The translations under genes were made by a program, and so were the position numbers. From contig JAAYIB010000016.1 of NCBI GenBank assembly GCA_012744295.1, positions 1 through 29,808 of the forward strand: a stretch of 29,808 bases of DNA. Direction: 5' to 3'. A model generated the notes under the pieces. The model was given only the letters and a program-made list of their open reading frames with translations, searched no databases and was not told the origin of the DNA. This document shows positions 15,701 through 22,024 of the stretch, in pieces (positions within the stretch are counted from its first letter, which is position 1; each line of letters starts with the position of its first letter). This DNA comes from Acholeplasmataceae bacterium. GTDB taxonomy: Bacteria; Bacillota; Negativicutes; Acidaminococcales; Acidaminococcaceae.

Positions 15701-16522
15701 TTGACAGCGCCATATTCAATTGCACGGCCGCGTGTGTTCATACCGGTTTTCCCGGGCATCAACTGCGAGTACGACAGCGCACAGGCTTTTAACGAGGCAG
15801 GGGCATTGGCAGAAACTTTCATTGTAAGGAATCTGACGCCTGCCGCTATCAACGAGTCTGTGGATTACATGGTTCGTCAAATCAATAACTGCCAGATTCT
15901 TATGCTGCCGGGCGGTTTCAGTGCCGGCGACGAGCCGGACGGTTCCGGAAAGTTTATTGCAACTATGTTTCGAAATAGAAAACTGAAAGACGCCGTTGAA
16001 AACCTTCTCCATGAAAGGGACGGTCTGATACTTGGCATATGCAACGGTTTTCAGGCTTTGATCAAGCTGGGTCTTGTTCCATACGGTGAAATCGTAGAAA
16101 TGCATGACAATTCGCCTACATTGACCTTTAACACTATCGGACGTCATGTTTCCCAGATTGTGGAGACAAAGGTTGTCTCAAGCAAGTCACCCTGGTTTAA
16201 CTGTGTAGAAGCAGGGGACATACACTCCGTTGCCGTTTCGCATGGAGAAGGCAGATTCTTCGCTACGCAAAGTGAAATCAGAGATTTGTTTGCAAACGGA
16301 CAGGTTGCGACTCAGTACGTTGACCAAACAGGAAGAGCTTCAATGCAGATGCCTTTTAATCCCAACGGCTCATTATACGCGATAGAAGGCATTACGAGCC
16401 CTGATGGAAGGGTGCTTGGCAAAATGGGCCATTCGGAAAGATTCGTTCCCGGACTTATGCAGAATATCAAAGGCAATAAGGACCAGAAAATCTTTCTTTC
16501 CGGCGTTAAATACTTTGATTAG
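12743..16522 (+). CDS. purL: Phosphoribosylformylglycinamidine synthase, fused PurL-PurQ type
   Basis: Converts FGAR, glutamine and ATP to FGAM, step 4 of purine synthesis. At 1259 residues it is the large single-chain form. The order is an N-terminal PurS-like region, linker, and tandem AIRS-type synthetase halves: SDHCRHTTFMT near residue 222, NETHNHPTEIEPFGG near 326, GGKDSMSG near 786. A class I glutaminase domain follows from about residue 995, with nucleophile C1100 in LGICNGFQ, LPGGFSAGDEPDG upstream and HGEGRF downstream. The in-frame TTG at 12725 is rejected; ATG 12743 has CGGAGGG at good spacing. It lies outside any purine cluster, behind the DUF2156 and GNAT genes and possibly co-transcribed with them. 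It stops before a long bidirectional terminator. Confidence 0.97.
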   Translation: MKEQIKRLFVEKKPEFAIEQRELLADLRENLGLTGIKDVRILNRYDVLGLTAEEFEEASRLVFSEPPVDFVFYEDIMLLGGEKAFVTELLPGQYDQREDFAEQCVQLITQKEKPTIAFAKVYIFSGDISEQELVTIKSYCINPIEARESEWGKPESLLAASEEPPSVPLLHDFTKLGQNGLELLRAEKGFAMSMADLLFCQQYFRKEGRAPSLTELKVLDTYWSDHCRHTTFMTRIEDVEIAPGVFNEPIQTAYDRYLEVRDSLYGAETDRPVTLMDIAVIGMKKLKSEGKLPQLDVSEEINACSIKVPIEVDGQTEEWLVMFKNETHNHPTEIEPFGGAATCLGGAIRDPLSGRAYVYQAMRVTGSADPRTPVEKTLSGKLPQRKITIGAASGYSSYGNQIGLSTGQVQEYYHDKFVAKRMELGAVIGAVPQSNVRREAPSPGDLIVLLGGRTGRDGCGGATGSSKEHTLDSLLSCGAEVQKGNPPTERKIQRLFRNPEVTRLIKRCNDFGAGGVSVACGELTDGLVIDLDKVPKKYEGLDGTELAISESQERMAVVIESKDRELFISLADSENLEATVIAEVSEEPRLVMLWRGQKIVDLAREFLDTNGVAQTTEIKVPEIKDESVFNICPENIRSRSLKDAWLANLKRLNVCSQKGLAERFDSTIGRGTVLMPFGGSAQLTPTEGMIARLPVLHGKTSSASVMANGYNPTVACWSSFHGAMYAVVESVCRAVALGANPDSIHLTLQEYFPKMNDAEAWGQPFSALLGAFYTMDALGLAAIGGKDSMSGTFMDKNVPPTLVSFAVDVINGEFAVSSEFKTPGSQVVFLPAPRTANEVIMFETLKNNLKAVYKLILAKDIKAASVVKEGGIAAAISAMCLGNEYGFDFIKPFNDTECLFVLQPGGFVLELAEGKNAEELLDGLDYVNLGLVSEKKRISLNDVELGLNEVKDHYLKPLDGIFPRFVKHAAEPPEDLQKPLFKPELPLTAPYSIARPRVFIPVFPGINCEYDSAQAFNEAGALAETFIVRNLTPAAINESVDYMVRQINNCQILMLPGGFSAGDEPDGSGKFIATMFRNRKLKDAVENLLHERDGLILGICNGFQALIKLGLVPYGEIVEMHDNSPTLTFNTIGRHVSQIVETKVVSSKSPWFNCVEAGDIHSVAVSHGEGRFFATQSEIRDLFANGQVATQYVDQTGRASMQMPFNPNGSLYAIEGITSPDGRVLGKMGHSERFVPGLMQNIKGNKDQKIFLSGVKYFD

Positions 16523-16552
16523 CGTAAAATGAATTGACTGTTGGCTGCTGAC

Positions 16553-16591
16553 AAAAAAGAACCGTGAATGCTGACGCATTCACGGTTCTTT
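16553..16591. terminator. Bidirectional terminator between purL and the Arc-like gene
   Basis: AAAGAACCGTGAATGC (16556-16571), loop TGAC, GCATTCACGGTTCTTT (16576-16591): a 16-bp perfect stem. The A run on the left gives a strong U tract for minus-strand transcripts; the plus-strand tail is weaker (TTTAGTCTTT). The TAA of the minus-strand gene at 16590-16592 lies in the foot of the stem. Confidence 0.93.
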
Positions 16592-16757
16592 AGTCTTTGA
16601 CTTCAATTTTGCCGCATTTATTCTCGTAGTCATCAACTATCCATTTTAAGATCTGTTCAATTTCCTTATTTACAGAACGTCCGTTATTGTCAGAGATGAT
16701 CTTCAGTTTCTTCAGAATAACAGGGTGGATTCTTAGAGTAAAGCGCGCCAATTCCAT
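16590..16757 (-). CDS. Arc-type ribbon-helix-helix DNA-binding protein
   Basis: A 55-residue protein with the Arc/Mnt layout. A beta strand (ELARFTLRIHP) is followed by helix 1 (VILKKLKIISDNN), the typical turn GRSVN, and helix 2 (KEIEQILKWIVDDYE). Such proteins bind DNA as dimers of dimers and often repress their own promoter. The frame extends upstream to 16784, but the ATG at 16757 is chosen because AAAGGA lies about 9 bases upstream and the strand begins directly after it. No toxin-like partner gene is adjacent, so a toxin-antitoxin role is not supported. It diverges from the M16 peptidase gene, and TTTCAAGTGAAA over its own -35 is a candidate operator. Confidence 0.85.
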   Translation of the reverse strand: MELARFTLRIHPVILKKLKIISDNNGRSVNKEIEQILKWIVDDYENKCGKIEVKD

Positions 16758-16825
16758 GATGACCATCCTTTCATTTGACACCAAAACTACACTATTTTCA
16801 CATCAAAAAGATGTCTGTTGTTTAT

Positions 16826-16854
16826 ATTTTAGTATAATAACCATTTAATTTCAA
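16826..16854 (-). promoter_or_regulatory. Promoter of the Arc-like gene (minus strand)
   Basis: Reading on the minus strand: TTGAAA (16854-16849), a 17-base spacer, TAAAAT (16831-16826). Both hexamers match 5 of 6. The -35 lies within the palindrome TTTCAAGTGAAA (16849-16860). Confidence 0.7.
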
Positions 16855-16897
16855 GTGAAAATGTTTCGTCAAGCATACGCAAAACTTATGCCAAATA

Positions 16898-16906
16898 TGG
16901 TACAAT
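16898..16906 (+). promoter_or_regulatory. Extended -10 promoter for the M16 peptidase gene
   Basis: TGGTACAAT gives an extended -10 with 5 of 6 consensus bases. The -35 position is poor. The start would be near 16913, about 50 bases before the coding region. Confidence 0.5.
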
Positions 16907-16963
16907 ACATAGTAACAACGTATAATTATATTGAAATTACTATGAGAAGCCGGGAGTGTAAAT

Positions 16964-19888
16964 ATGAAATTAAGTCTAAACAAAGAATACTTTGGATTCA
17001 TTGTCAAGGAAGCCACCTATATTCAGGAACTTCATTCGGACGGCTTTATTCTTAAGCATCAAAAAAGCGGAGCACGCCTGCTTTATCTTGGCAATACGGA
17101 TGATAACAAGGTTTTTTCGATAAGCTTCCGTACTCCTCCTCATGATGATACAGGCATTGCACATATACTTGAGCATTCCGTATTGTGCGGCTCGCGCAAA
17201 TACCGGCTGAAGGAACCGTTTGTGGAATTGGTTAAAGGTTCCATGAACACGTTCTTGAATGCAATGACTTTCCCCGACAAGACTATGTATCCTGTGGCAA
17301 GCCGCAATGCCAAAGATTTTCAAAATCTGATGGATGTATATCTTGATGCCGTTTTTTATCCTATGATTTACGATGATAAGTATACCTTTTTGCAGGAAGG
17401 TTGGCATTATTCGCTTGCTGATGAAGATTCTCCACTTGTCTATAACGGAGTTGTATATAATGAAATGAAGGGCGTTTTTTCATCGCCTGAAGCCTTGATA
17501 GAGTATGAGACGATGAAAGCTTTGTTCCCTGACAGCCCTTACGGCTACGAATCAGGAGGTCACCCAGATGCAATTACCTCGCTGACTCAGGAAGAATTTT
17601 TAAACTTTCACCGCAAGTATTATGCTCCGGAAAACTCCTATATTTATCTTTACGGTGATCTCGACATTTTAGAAACACTGGAATATCTTGACCGGGAATA
17701 TTTGTCAGCCTTTGCCGGGACAAACGGAGTTTCTTCTGAAATTCCCAAACAAGCGCCCTTTGCTCGAACCAAGGAAGTCGAAGGAACCTATGACGTTGCG
17801 GCAACTGAGTCACCTGCTGCAAGAACGTATCACGAGCTCCACATTGTTACAGGAGAAGCCACCGACATTAAAACCAATACTGCGCTGCGCCTTTTGGAGT
17901 CAGTGCTGCTCGAATCCGATTCGGCACCGCTGAAAAATGCCTTGCTTGAAGCGAAGGTGGGTATGGATGTTTCCGGCTCTTACAGCGGCAGTTATCTGCA
18001 GCCTATTTTTTCAATCAAGGTGGCAGGTTCGGAGCCCGAGCTCAGAGACAAATTTATCAGCACTACGTACAGAATTTTGCAGGAGCTGACGATGAAGGGG
18101 ATTGATAAGGAATTGCTCGAAGCGTCCTTAAATTCCTTTGAATTCAAGGTGCGGGAAGCAGATTTCGGAGTTTACCCCAAAGGACTTATATTTGGCATCG
18201 GCTGCATGGATACCTGGCTTTATGGAGGAAATCCTTTTGACTGCCTGAGGTATGAAACAGTACTTGCTGAATTGAGAAATGGCATAAGCTCGAGGTATTA
18301 TGAACAGCTTATCGAGAATTACCTGCTGGATAATACGCACAAAGTTATTGCAACGCTTAAACCTGAAACCGGAAGGGAAGAACGTGAAGTCATAAATATT
18401 TCGACGGAGCTTGAAGCGATTAAACAGGCAATGAGTTCCGACGAAATCAGCTTCTTGATTGAGCAAACCCATTTGCTGAGAGAAAAGCAGGAAGCACAGG
18501 ACGAACCTTCCGCGCTTGCTGCAATACCTGTTCTAAAGAGAAGCGATTTAAACAGAAAAATCGACAAGCTTCCGGTGCAAATGGAGTGTCATGATGATAG
18601 AACGCACATGTTTCTTCCTGCCGAAACCAAGAAGATCGTTTACCTGAATTGGTATTTCGATATAAGCGGCATCAAGAGCGACATGCTGCCGTATGCTTAT
18701 TTGCTGAGTGACATCTTAGGAAAGGTCGATGCCGGAAACTATTCCTATCAGGCTCTGGCTACAGCTGTAAAAAAGAATACCGGCGGCATCGGATTTAACC
18801 TGACCGCATACTCATCAGCATGCAATGCCGATGAGTATTCGATTTGCTTTGTTTTGGAAGCAAAGGTGCTGATCGGCAAATTGGAAAAGCTTTTCCACAT
18901 TCTTAAAGATATGGCCGCTTCCAGCGACTTTAGCAACGAGAACAGGATCTTGGAAATTGTCAACGAAATCAAAACAGACTGGGACACGCAATTTTTCAAC
19001 AGGGGACAGTCTATTGCAAGTACAAGGCTTTGTTCTTACTTTTCAGGAGTTTCAGCCGTTAATGAGTATTATTATTTGACTTATTACGACTTCATAAAAA
19101 AAATTACCGCAAATTTCCACGAGCAATTTCCGGAAATTCGCCGCAAATTAGAGCATCTGCTGAAGGAATGCCTGCACACGGGCAAACAGCTCTTTGCTTA
19201 TTCTTGTGAAGACAGTGAACGGCAGAAAGTGAAAATGACCTCGGAAACCTTCGTCATGTCTCTGCCTTCTTCCGACTATGCCGGCAAGGAACCGGAGGCG
19301 ATTAAGCCTGCCAACAGAAATGAGGGCATCAGTACGAGCGGCAAAGTGCAATATGTCGCCGCGGGAGGTAATTTCCGGCAAAATGGGCATGCTTATACCG
19401 GGGCTATGAAGGTTTTGGAAACTATCCTGCGTTATGATTATCTCTGGAACCGGATCAGGGTGCAGGGCGGAGCATATGGAGCCAATGCGCATTTTAACCG
19501 TAACGGCATATGCTATTTTACTTCTTATCGTGACCCGCACCTTGCAAGAACACTCGAGGTTTATAAGGAGACCGCAGGATTTTTGGAATTGTTTTCCGCA
19601 GATGAAAGGGAACTGACAAAATATGTGATTGGCACTGTCAGTTCAATGGACACACCACTTACAAACTCAATGCGGCTGGAAAAGGCAGCTATTCTTTTTA
19701 TCAAGAATATTTCCGACCATGAAAGGCAGAAAGAACGTGAAGAAGTCCTCGACGTGACCAATGAGGACATAAGACAGCTCGGACAGGTCGTCAAGGCGGT
19801 TCTCGAACAGGATTATTACTGCGTGGTTGGCAGCAAACCTGCGCTTTTACAAAACAAGGAGATTTTCTCCGAACTGCTGGAAGTTTGA
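16964..19888 (+). CDS. M16C insulinase-family peptidase (presequence protease / PreP-like)
   Basis: A 974-residue clamshell zinc peptidase of the PreP/Cym1 type, which degrades short unstructured peptides inside a closed chamber. The inverted zinc motif HILEH is present (H67, E70 as base, H71) with third ligand E167 in YNEMKG. The family blocks DTGIAHILEHSVLCGSRKY and LNAMTFPDKTMYPVASRN are clear. The C-terminal substrate-binding half carries RVQGGAYGA, the arginine/tyrosine block of this family. Length is normal. No signal peptide is seen, so it is cytoplasmic. GGGAG precedes the ATG. It forms its own unit, divergent from the Arc-like regulator; no clear terminator follows its stop. Confidence 0.94.
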   Translation: MKLSLNKEYFGFIVKEATYIQELHSDGFILKHQKSGARLLYLGNTDDNKVFSISFRTPPHDDTGIAHILEHSVLCGSRKYRLKEPFVELVKGSMNTFLNAMTFPDKTMYPVASRNAKDFQNLMDVYLDAVFYPMIYDDKYTFLQEGWHYSLADEDSPLVYNGVVYNEMKGVFSSPEALIEYETMKALFPDSPYGYESGGHPDAITSLTQEEFLNFHRKYYAPENSYIYLYGDLDILETLEYLDREYLSAFAGTNGVSSEIPKQAPFARTKEVEGTYDVAATESPAARTYHELHIVTGEATDIKTNTALRLLESVLLESDSAPLKNALLEAKVGMDVSGSYSGSYLQPIFSIKVAGSEPELRDKFISTTYRILQELTMKGIDKELLEASLNSFEFKVREADFGVYPKGLIFGIGCMDTWLYGGNPFDCLRYETVLAELRNGISSRYYEQLIENYLLDNTHKVIATLKPETGREEREVINISTELEAIKQAMSSDEISFLIEQTHLLREKQEAQDEPSALAAIPVLKRSDLNRKIDKLPVQMECHDDRTHMFLPAETKKIVYLNWYFDISGIKSDMLPYAYLLSDILGKVDAGNYSYQALATAVKKNTGGIGFNLTAYSSACNADEYSICFVLEAKVLIGKLEKLFHILKDMAASSDFSNENRILEIVNEIKTDWDTQFFNRGQSIASTRLCSYFSGVSAVNEYYYLTYYDFIKKITANFHEQFPEIRRKLEHLLKECLHTGKQLFAYSCEDSERQKVKMTSETFVMSLPSSDYAGKEPEAIKPANRNEGISTSGKVQYVAAGGNFRQNGHAYTGAMKVLETILRYDYLWNRIRVQGGAYGANAHFNRNGICYFTSYRDPHLARTLEVYKETAGFLELFSADERELTKYVIGTVSSMDTPLTNSMRLEKAAILFIKNISDHERQKEREEVLDVTNEDIRQLGQVVKAVLEQDYYCVVGSKPALLQNKEIFSELLEV

Positions 19889-20009
19889 TTTTCATTGCCA
19901 ACACTCGGAGTTCAAAGCGCCACAGCAGTGGATTGTTTTACATAAAATGACAATGAAGCTCGTATTAATTCGAAAAATGCGAAAACTGCTGCGATAATTT
20001 AAGAAACGA

Positions 20010-20038
20010 TTGACTTTTATTAGATTTATCATTAAACT
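20010..20038 (+). promoter_or_regulatory. Promoter for the SatP/YaaH transporter gene
   Basis: TTGACT at 20010-20015, a 17-base spacer and TAAACT at 20033-20038. An imperfect inverted repeat, GTAAGTAA (20045-20052) and TTGCTTAC (20064-20071), lies just downstream around the expected start and may be an operator. Confidence 0.6.
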
Positions 20039-20093
20039 CTATATGTAAGTAAACAACTTATAATTGCTTACACATTAAAAAGGAGGTATGTTA

Positions 20094-20717
20094 ATGAGTA
20101 CAAACAATTCAACGCAGCATGTGCAGATTGCTGTTGCGGACCCAACACCGCTTGGCTTATTCGGGTTGGCAATTGTTACCTTGGTTGCGTCTGCTCAGAA
20201 ACTCGGCATAGTTTCCGGCGTTTCCTGGGTTATTCCCTGGGCTCTTGTTTGCGGATCATTTGCGCAGTTGCTTGCCGCATATTTTGATTTTGCCCACAAG
20301 AATATTTTTGGAGCAACCATTTTCGGAGCTTTTGGGTTCTTCTGGTCGGGAGTTGCAATGAGCTGGATGATTAAGGCGGGTGTGTTCGGAGCCGGTTTGA
20401 CTGCCGGAATCGATCCTAAGGCTTTGGGTTTTGCTTTCTTAGGATATTTCCTTTTTGCCTGTGTCGGCACAATTGCCGCATCTGAAGCAACCTTATTCTT
20501 GTTTGTGGATATGGTTTTCATCGATATCCTGCTTCTTGGCTTAACGCTTGATACTCTTGGTATCGGCGGGCACTGGGCTCATACCATGGCTGCTTATGCT
20601 GAGCTCGTTGTTGCTTTGCTTTCGCTTTACGGTGCAGGCGCGATTTTCCTGAACAATTTCTTTGGAAGACAGTTCTGGCCGCTTGGCAAGCCGCTTGGCA
20701 TTTTCAAAAGAGGTTAA
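20094..20717 (+). CDS. AceTr (GPR1/FUN34/YaaH, SatP) family acetate/succinate transporter
   Basis: A 207-residue inner-membrane protein with six hydrophobic segments. The family signature appears near the N terminus as DPTPLGLFGLAIVTLV (usual form NPAPLGL), and the later blocks LAAYFDFAHKNIFGATIFGAFGFFW and LGIGGHWAHTMAAYAELVVALLSLYGAGA are typical. E. coli SatP is an acetate-succinate/proton symporter, and archaeal/bacterial members can be channels. Start: GGAGGT (20082-20087) touches an upstream ATG at 20088, so the ATG at 20094 with 6-base spacing is preferred. It is a single gene with its own promoter and a long palindromic terminator. In a succinate-using Negativicute, succinate or acetate/propionate transport is a reasonable guess. 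Confidence 0.92.
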   Translation: MSTNNSTQHVQIAVADPTPLGLFGLAIVTLVASAQKLGIVSGVSWVIPWALVCGSFAQLLAAYFDFAHKNIFGATIFGAFGFFWSGVAMSWMIKAGVFGAGLTAGIDPKALGFAFLGYFLFACVGTIAASEATLFLFVDMVFIDILLLGLTLDTLGIGGHWAHTMAAYAELVVALLSLYGAGAIFLNNFFGRQFWPLGKPLGIFKRG

Positions 20718-20726
20718 CTAAAGACG

Positions 20727-20780
20727 AAAAAGGGGCTGTCTCACATAGGCTTTAAAGCCTATGTGAGACAGCCCCTTTTT
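20727..20780. terminator. 54-bp perfect palindrome, bidirectional terminator
   Basis: The 27 bases 20727-20753 (AAAAAGGGGCTGTCTCACAT...) are the exact reverse complement of 20754-20780, with TTTAAA at the centre and A and T runs at the ends. It lies between the convergent transporter and nicotinate phosphoribosyltransferase genes and can stop transcription in both directions. Confidence 0.95.
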
Positions 20781-20811
20781 ACTTCTACGGGTCGTATGTT
20801 AAACAGTGTGT

Positions 20812-21864
20812 TTATTCAATAAGTTCCAGCCGTGAATTCGGCAAATATGTTCGTCCTGCCTTGGCACAGGGCTTGCCGTCAAGCAAAACCACGTCGGCGG
20901 TAAAGTTGATGTTTCCGTCAAAAAAACTGCTGCCTATGGCATAGGTGTCAACAGGCACGTTAAGACTCTCAAACTCGGCAATTTTTTTCGCGTTAAACCC
21001 GCCGGATACAATTATCTTAACATGAGTGAAACCTTCCGTGTCCAAAGCGCGCCTAACGGCCGTGACAAGTTCCTTGCAGACTCCTGTTGGCGGAAAGAGT
21101 CCCATTTGACTCTGTATCGACTTGTCTACCATGTAGTTTGAAGTGTCAAGACGAACACCCTTGAGTTTTGCTCCTAACTTGCGTGCCACGGCAAGTGAAG
21201 TGTTTACACAGTCATTGTCAAAGTCAACAAGAGCAATTCTGCTTACGTTTTCGTCAATGTGGCGGTCGAAAGCTTCGGTGGCGGCAAGTGTGTCGCCGCG
21301 ATAGGCTGCAATCAGTGCGTGGGGTATAGTGCCAAGTCCCTTTACACCTGCGGCTATCCCGTTCGCGTCAGTCGAAAAATCCTTAATGCCGCCGATCATG
21401 GCGGCATAGCCGTCTTGTTCCTGTGTGTGGTAGGTATCATATCTTGCCGAGAAGAAGAGTACCTGTTTCCTACCGGCAGCTTCAACGGCGCGTCGTACGT
21501 TTGTAGCTATGCGCGTTTGGCGTGCCAGGACGCCGAGGTATACCGTTTCCAAATGAGCGAAGTCAGCAAGATCTCCCTCTATCGTCATACAGGTTTCCCA
21601 AGGCGCGATTTCGTCACCGTCATTCAGAGCCCGGATTGTAATTCTATCAGGATTTTCAGCGCAGGTTCTTAAAATTGCGATGGCTTCATTTACACCGCAA
21701 AGGACAGAGCGTTCTCTCTGAAAAACCTGCATCAGCACGCGCGGGCGATAGTTGTCCTTTTTCAATATTTCGGCCGTACGCAGAAAGTAGTTGTCGGTAT
21801 AAAAGCCTGACTTGATTATTTCAACGGGAATCTTAAAATACGAAACAGGTGGTCTTTTTATCAT
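20812..21864 (-). CDS. Nicotinate phosphoribosyltransferase (short form)
   Basis: Makes nicotinate mononucleotide from nicotinate and PRPP, salvaging NAD precursors. The 350-residue protein belongs to the short, Thermoplasma-like branch, not the 400-480-residue PncB type. Blocks seen are SGFYTDNYFLRTAEIL at the N terminus, VFQRERSVLCGVNEAI, the core FFSARYDTYHTQEQDGYAAMIGG, the PRPP/product side VRLDTSNY, and the barrel end IIVSGGFNAKKI with YAIGSSFF. AAGGAGG sits 6 bases before the ATG. It converges on the transporter gene and diverges from the glycosyltransferase gene. Its product is also the ribosyl donor for the CobT reaction, a metabolic though not a positional link. The symbol is left blank because the branch differs from pncB. 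Confidence 0.9.
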   Translation of the reverse strand: MIKRPPVSYFKIPVEIIKSGFYTDNYFLRTAEILKKDNYRPRVLMQVFQRERSVLCGVNEAIAILRTCAENPDRITIRALNDGDEIAPWETCMTIEGDLADFAHLETVYLGVLARQTRIATNVRRAVEAAGRKQVLFFSARYDTYHTQEQDGYAAMIGGIKDFSTDANGIAAGVKGLGTIPHALIAAYRGDTLAATEAFDRHIDENVSRIALVDFDNDCVNTSLAVARKLGAKLKGVRLDTSNYMVDKSIQSQMGLFPPTGVCKELVTAVRRALDTEGFTHVKIIVSGGFNAKKIAEFESLNVPVDTYAIGSSFFDGNINFTADVVLLDGKPCAKAGRTYLPNSRLELIE

Positions 21865-21911
21865 TTTATCCTCCTTGGGTTTGCCCTGAAACGGTTTAAA
21901 CCCCTTTCAGT

Positions 21912-21940
21912 ATTGTAATACCTAACAATTATGATACAAT
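21912..21940. promoter_or_regulatory. Overlapping divergent promoters
   Basis: Plus strand: TTGTAA (21913-21918), 16-base spacer, TACAAT (21935-21940) with TG before it. Minus strand: TTGTAT (21939-21934), 16-base spacer, TACAAT (21917-21912). The -35 of each is the -10 of the other, set by the inverted repeat TATTGTA (21911-21917)/TACAATA (21935-21941). Confidence 0.6.
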
Positions 21941-21969
21941 AATAGCGTTCTAAGATGCAAGCCAAACTA

Positions 21970-21999
21970 TTGACTTGCCTTATAATTCCTCATTATACT
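21970..21999 (+). promoter_or_regulatory. Second promoter for the glycosyltransferase gene
   Basis: TTGACT at 21970-21975, an 18-base spacer and TATACT at 21994-21999. It is closer to the gene and has a better -35 than the overlapping promoter upstream. Confidence 0.6.
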
Positions 22000-22024
22000 A
22001 CTTTTTTGTACGGAAGGCTTGGTT

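Noticed and set aside
15716..16147. 143-residue minus-strand reading frame
   Set aside because: Antisense to the glutaminase domain of purL, which is fully conserved.
16590..16757. Arc-like gene as a toxin-antitoxin antitoxin
   Set aside because: No toxin-sized partner gene lies next to it on the same strand.
21259..21672. 137-residue plus-strand reading frame
   Set aside because: Antisense to the nicotinate phosphoribosyltransferase gene; no recognisable domain or ribosome binding site.
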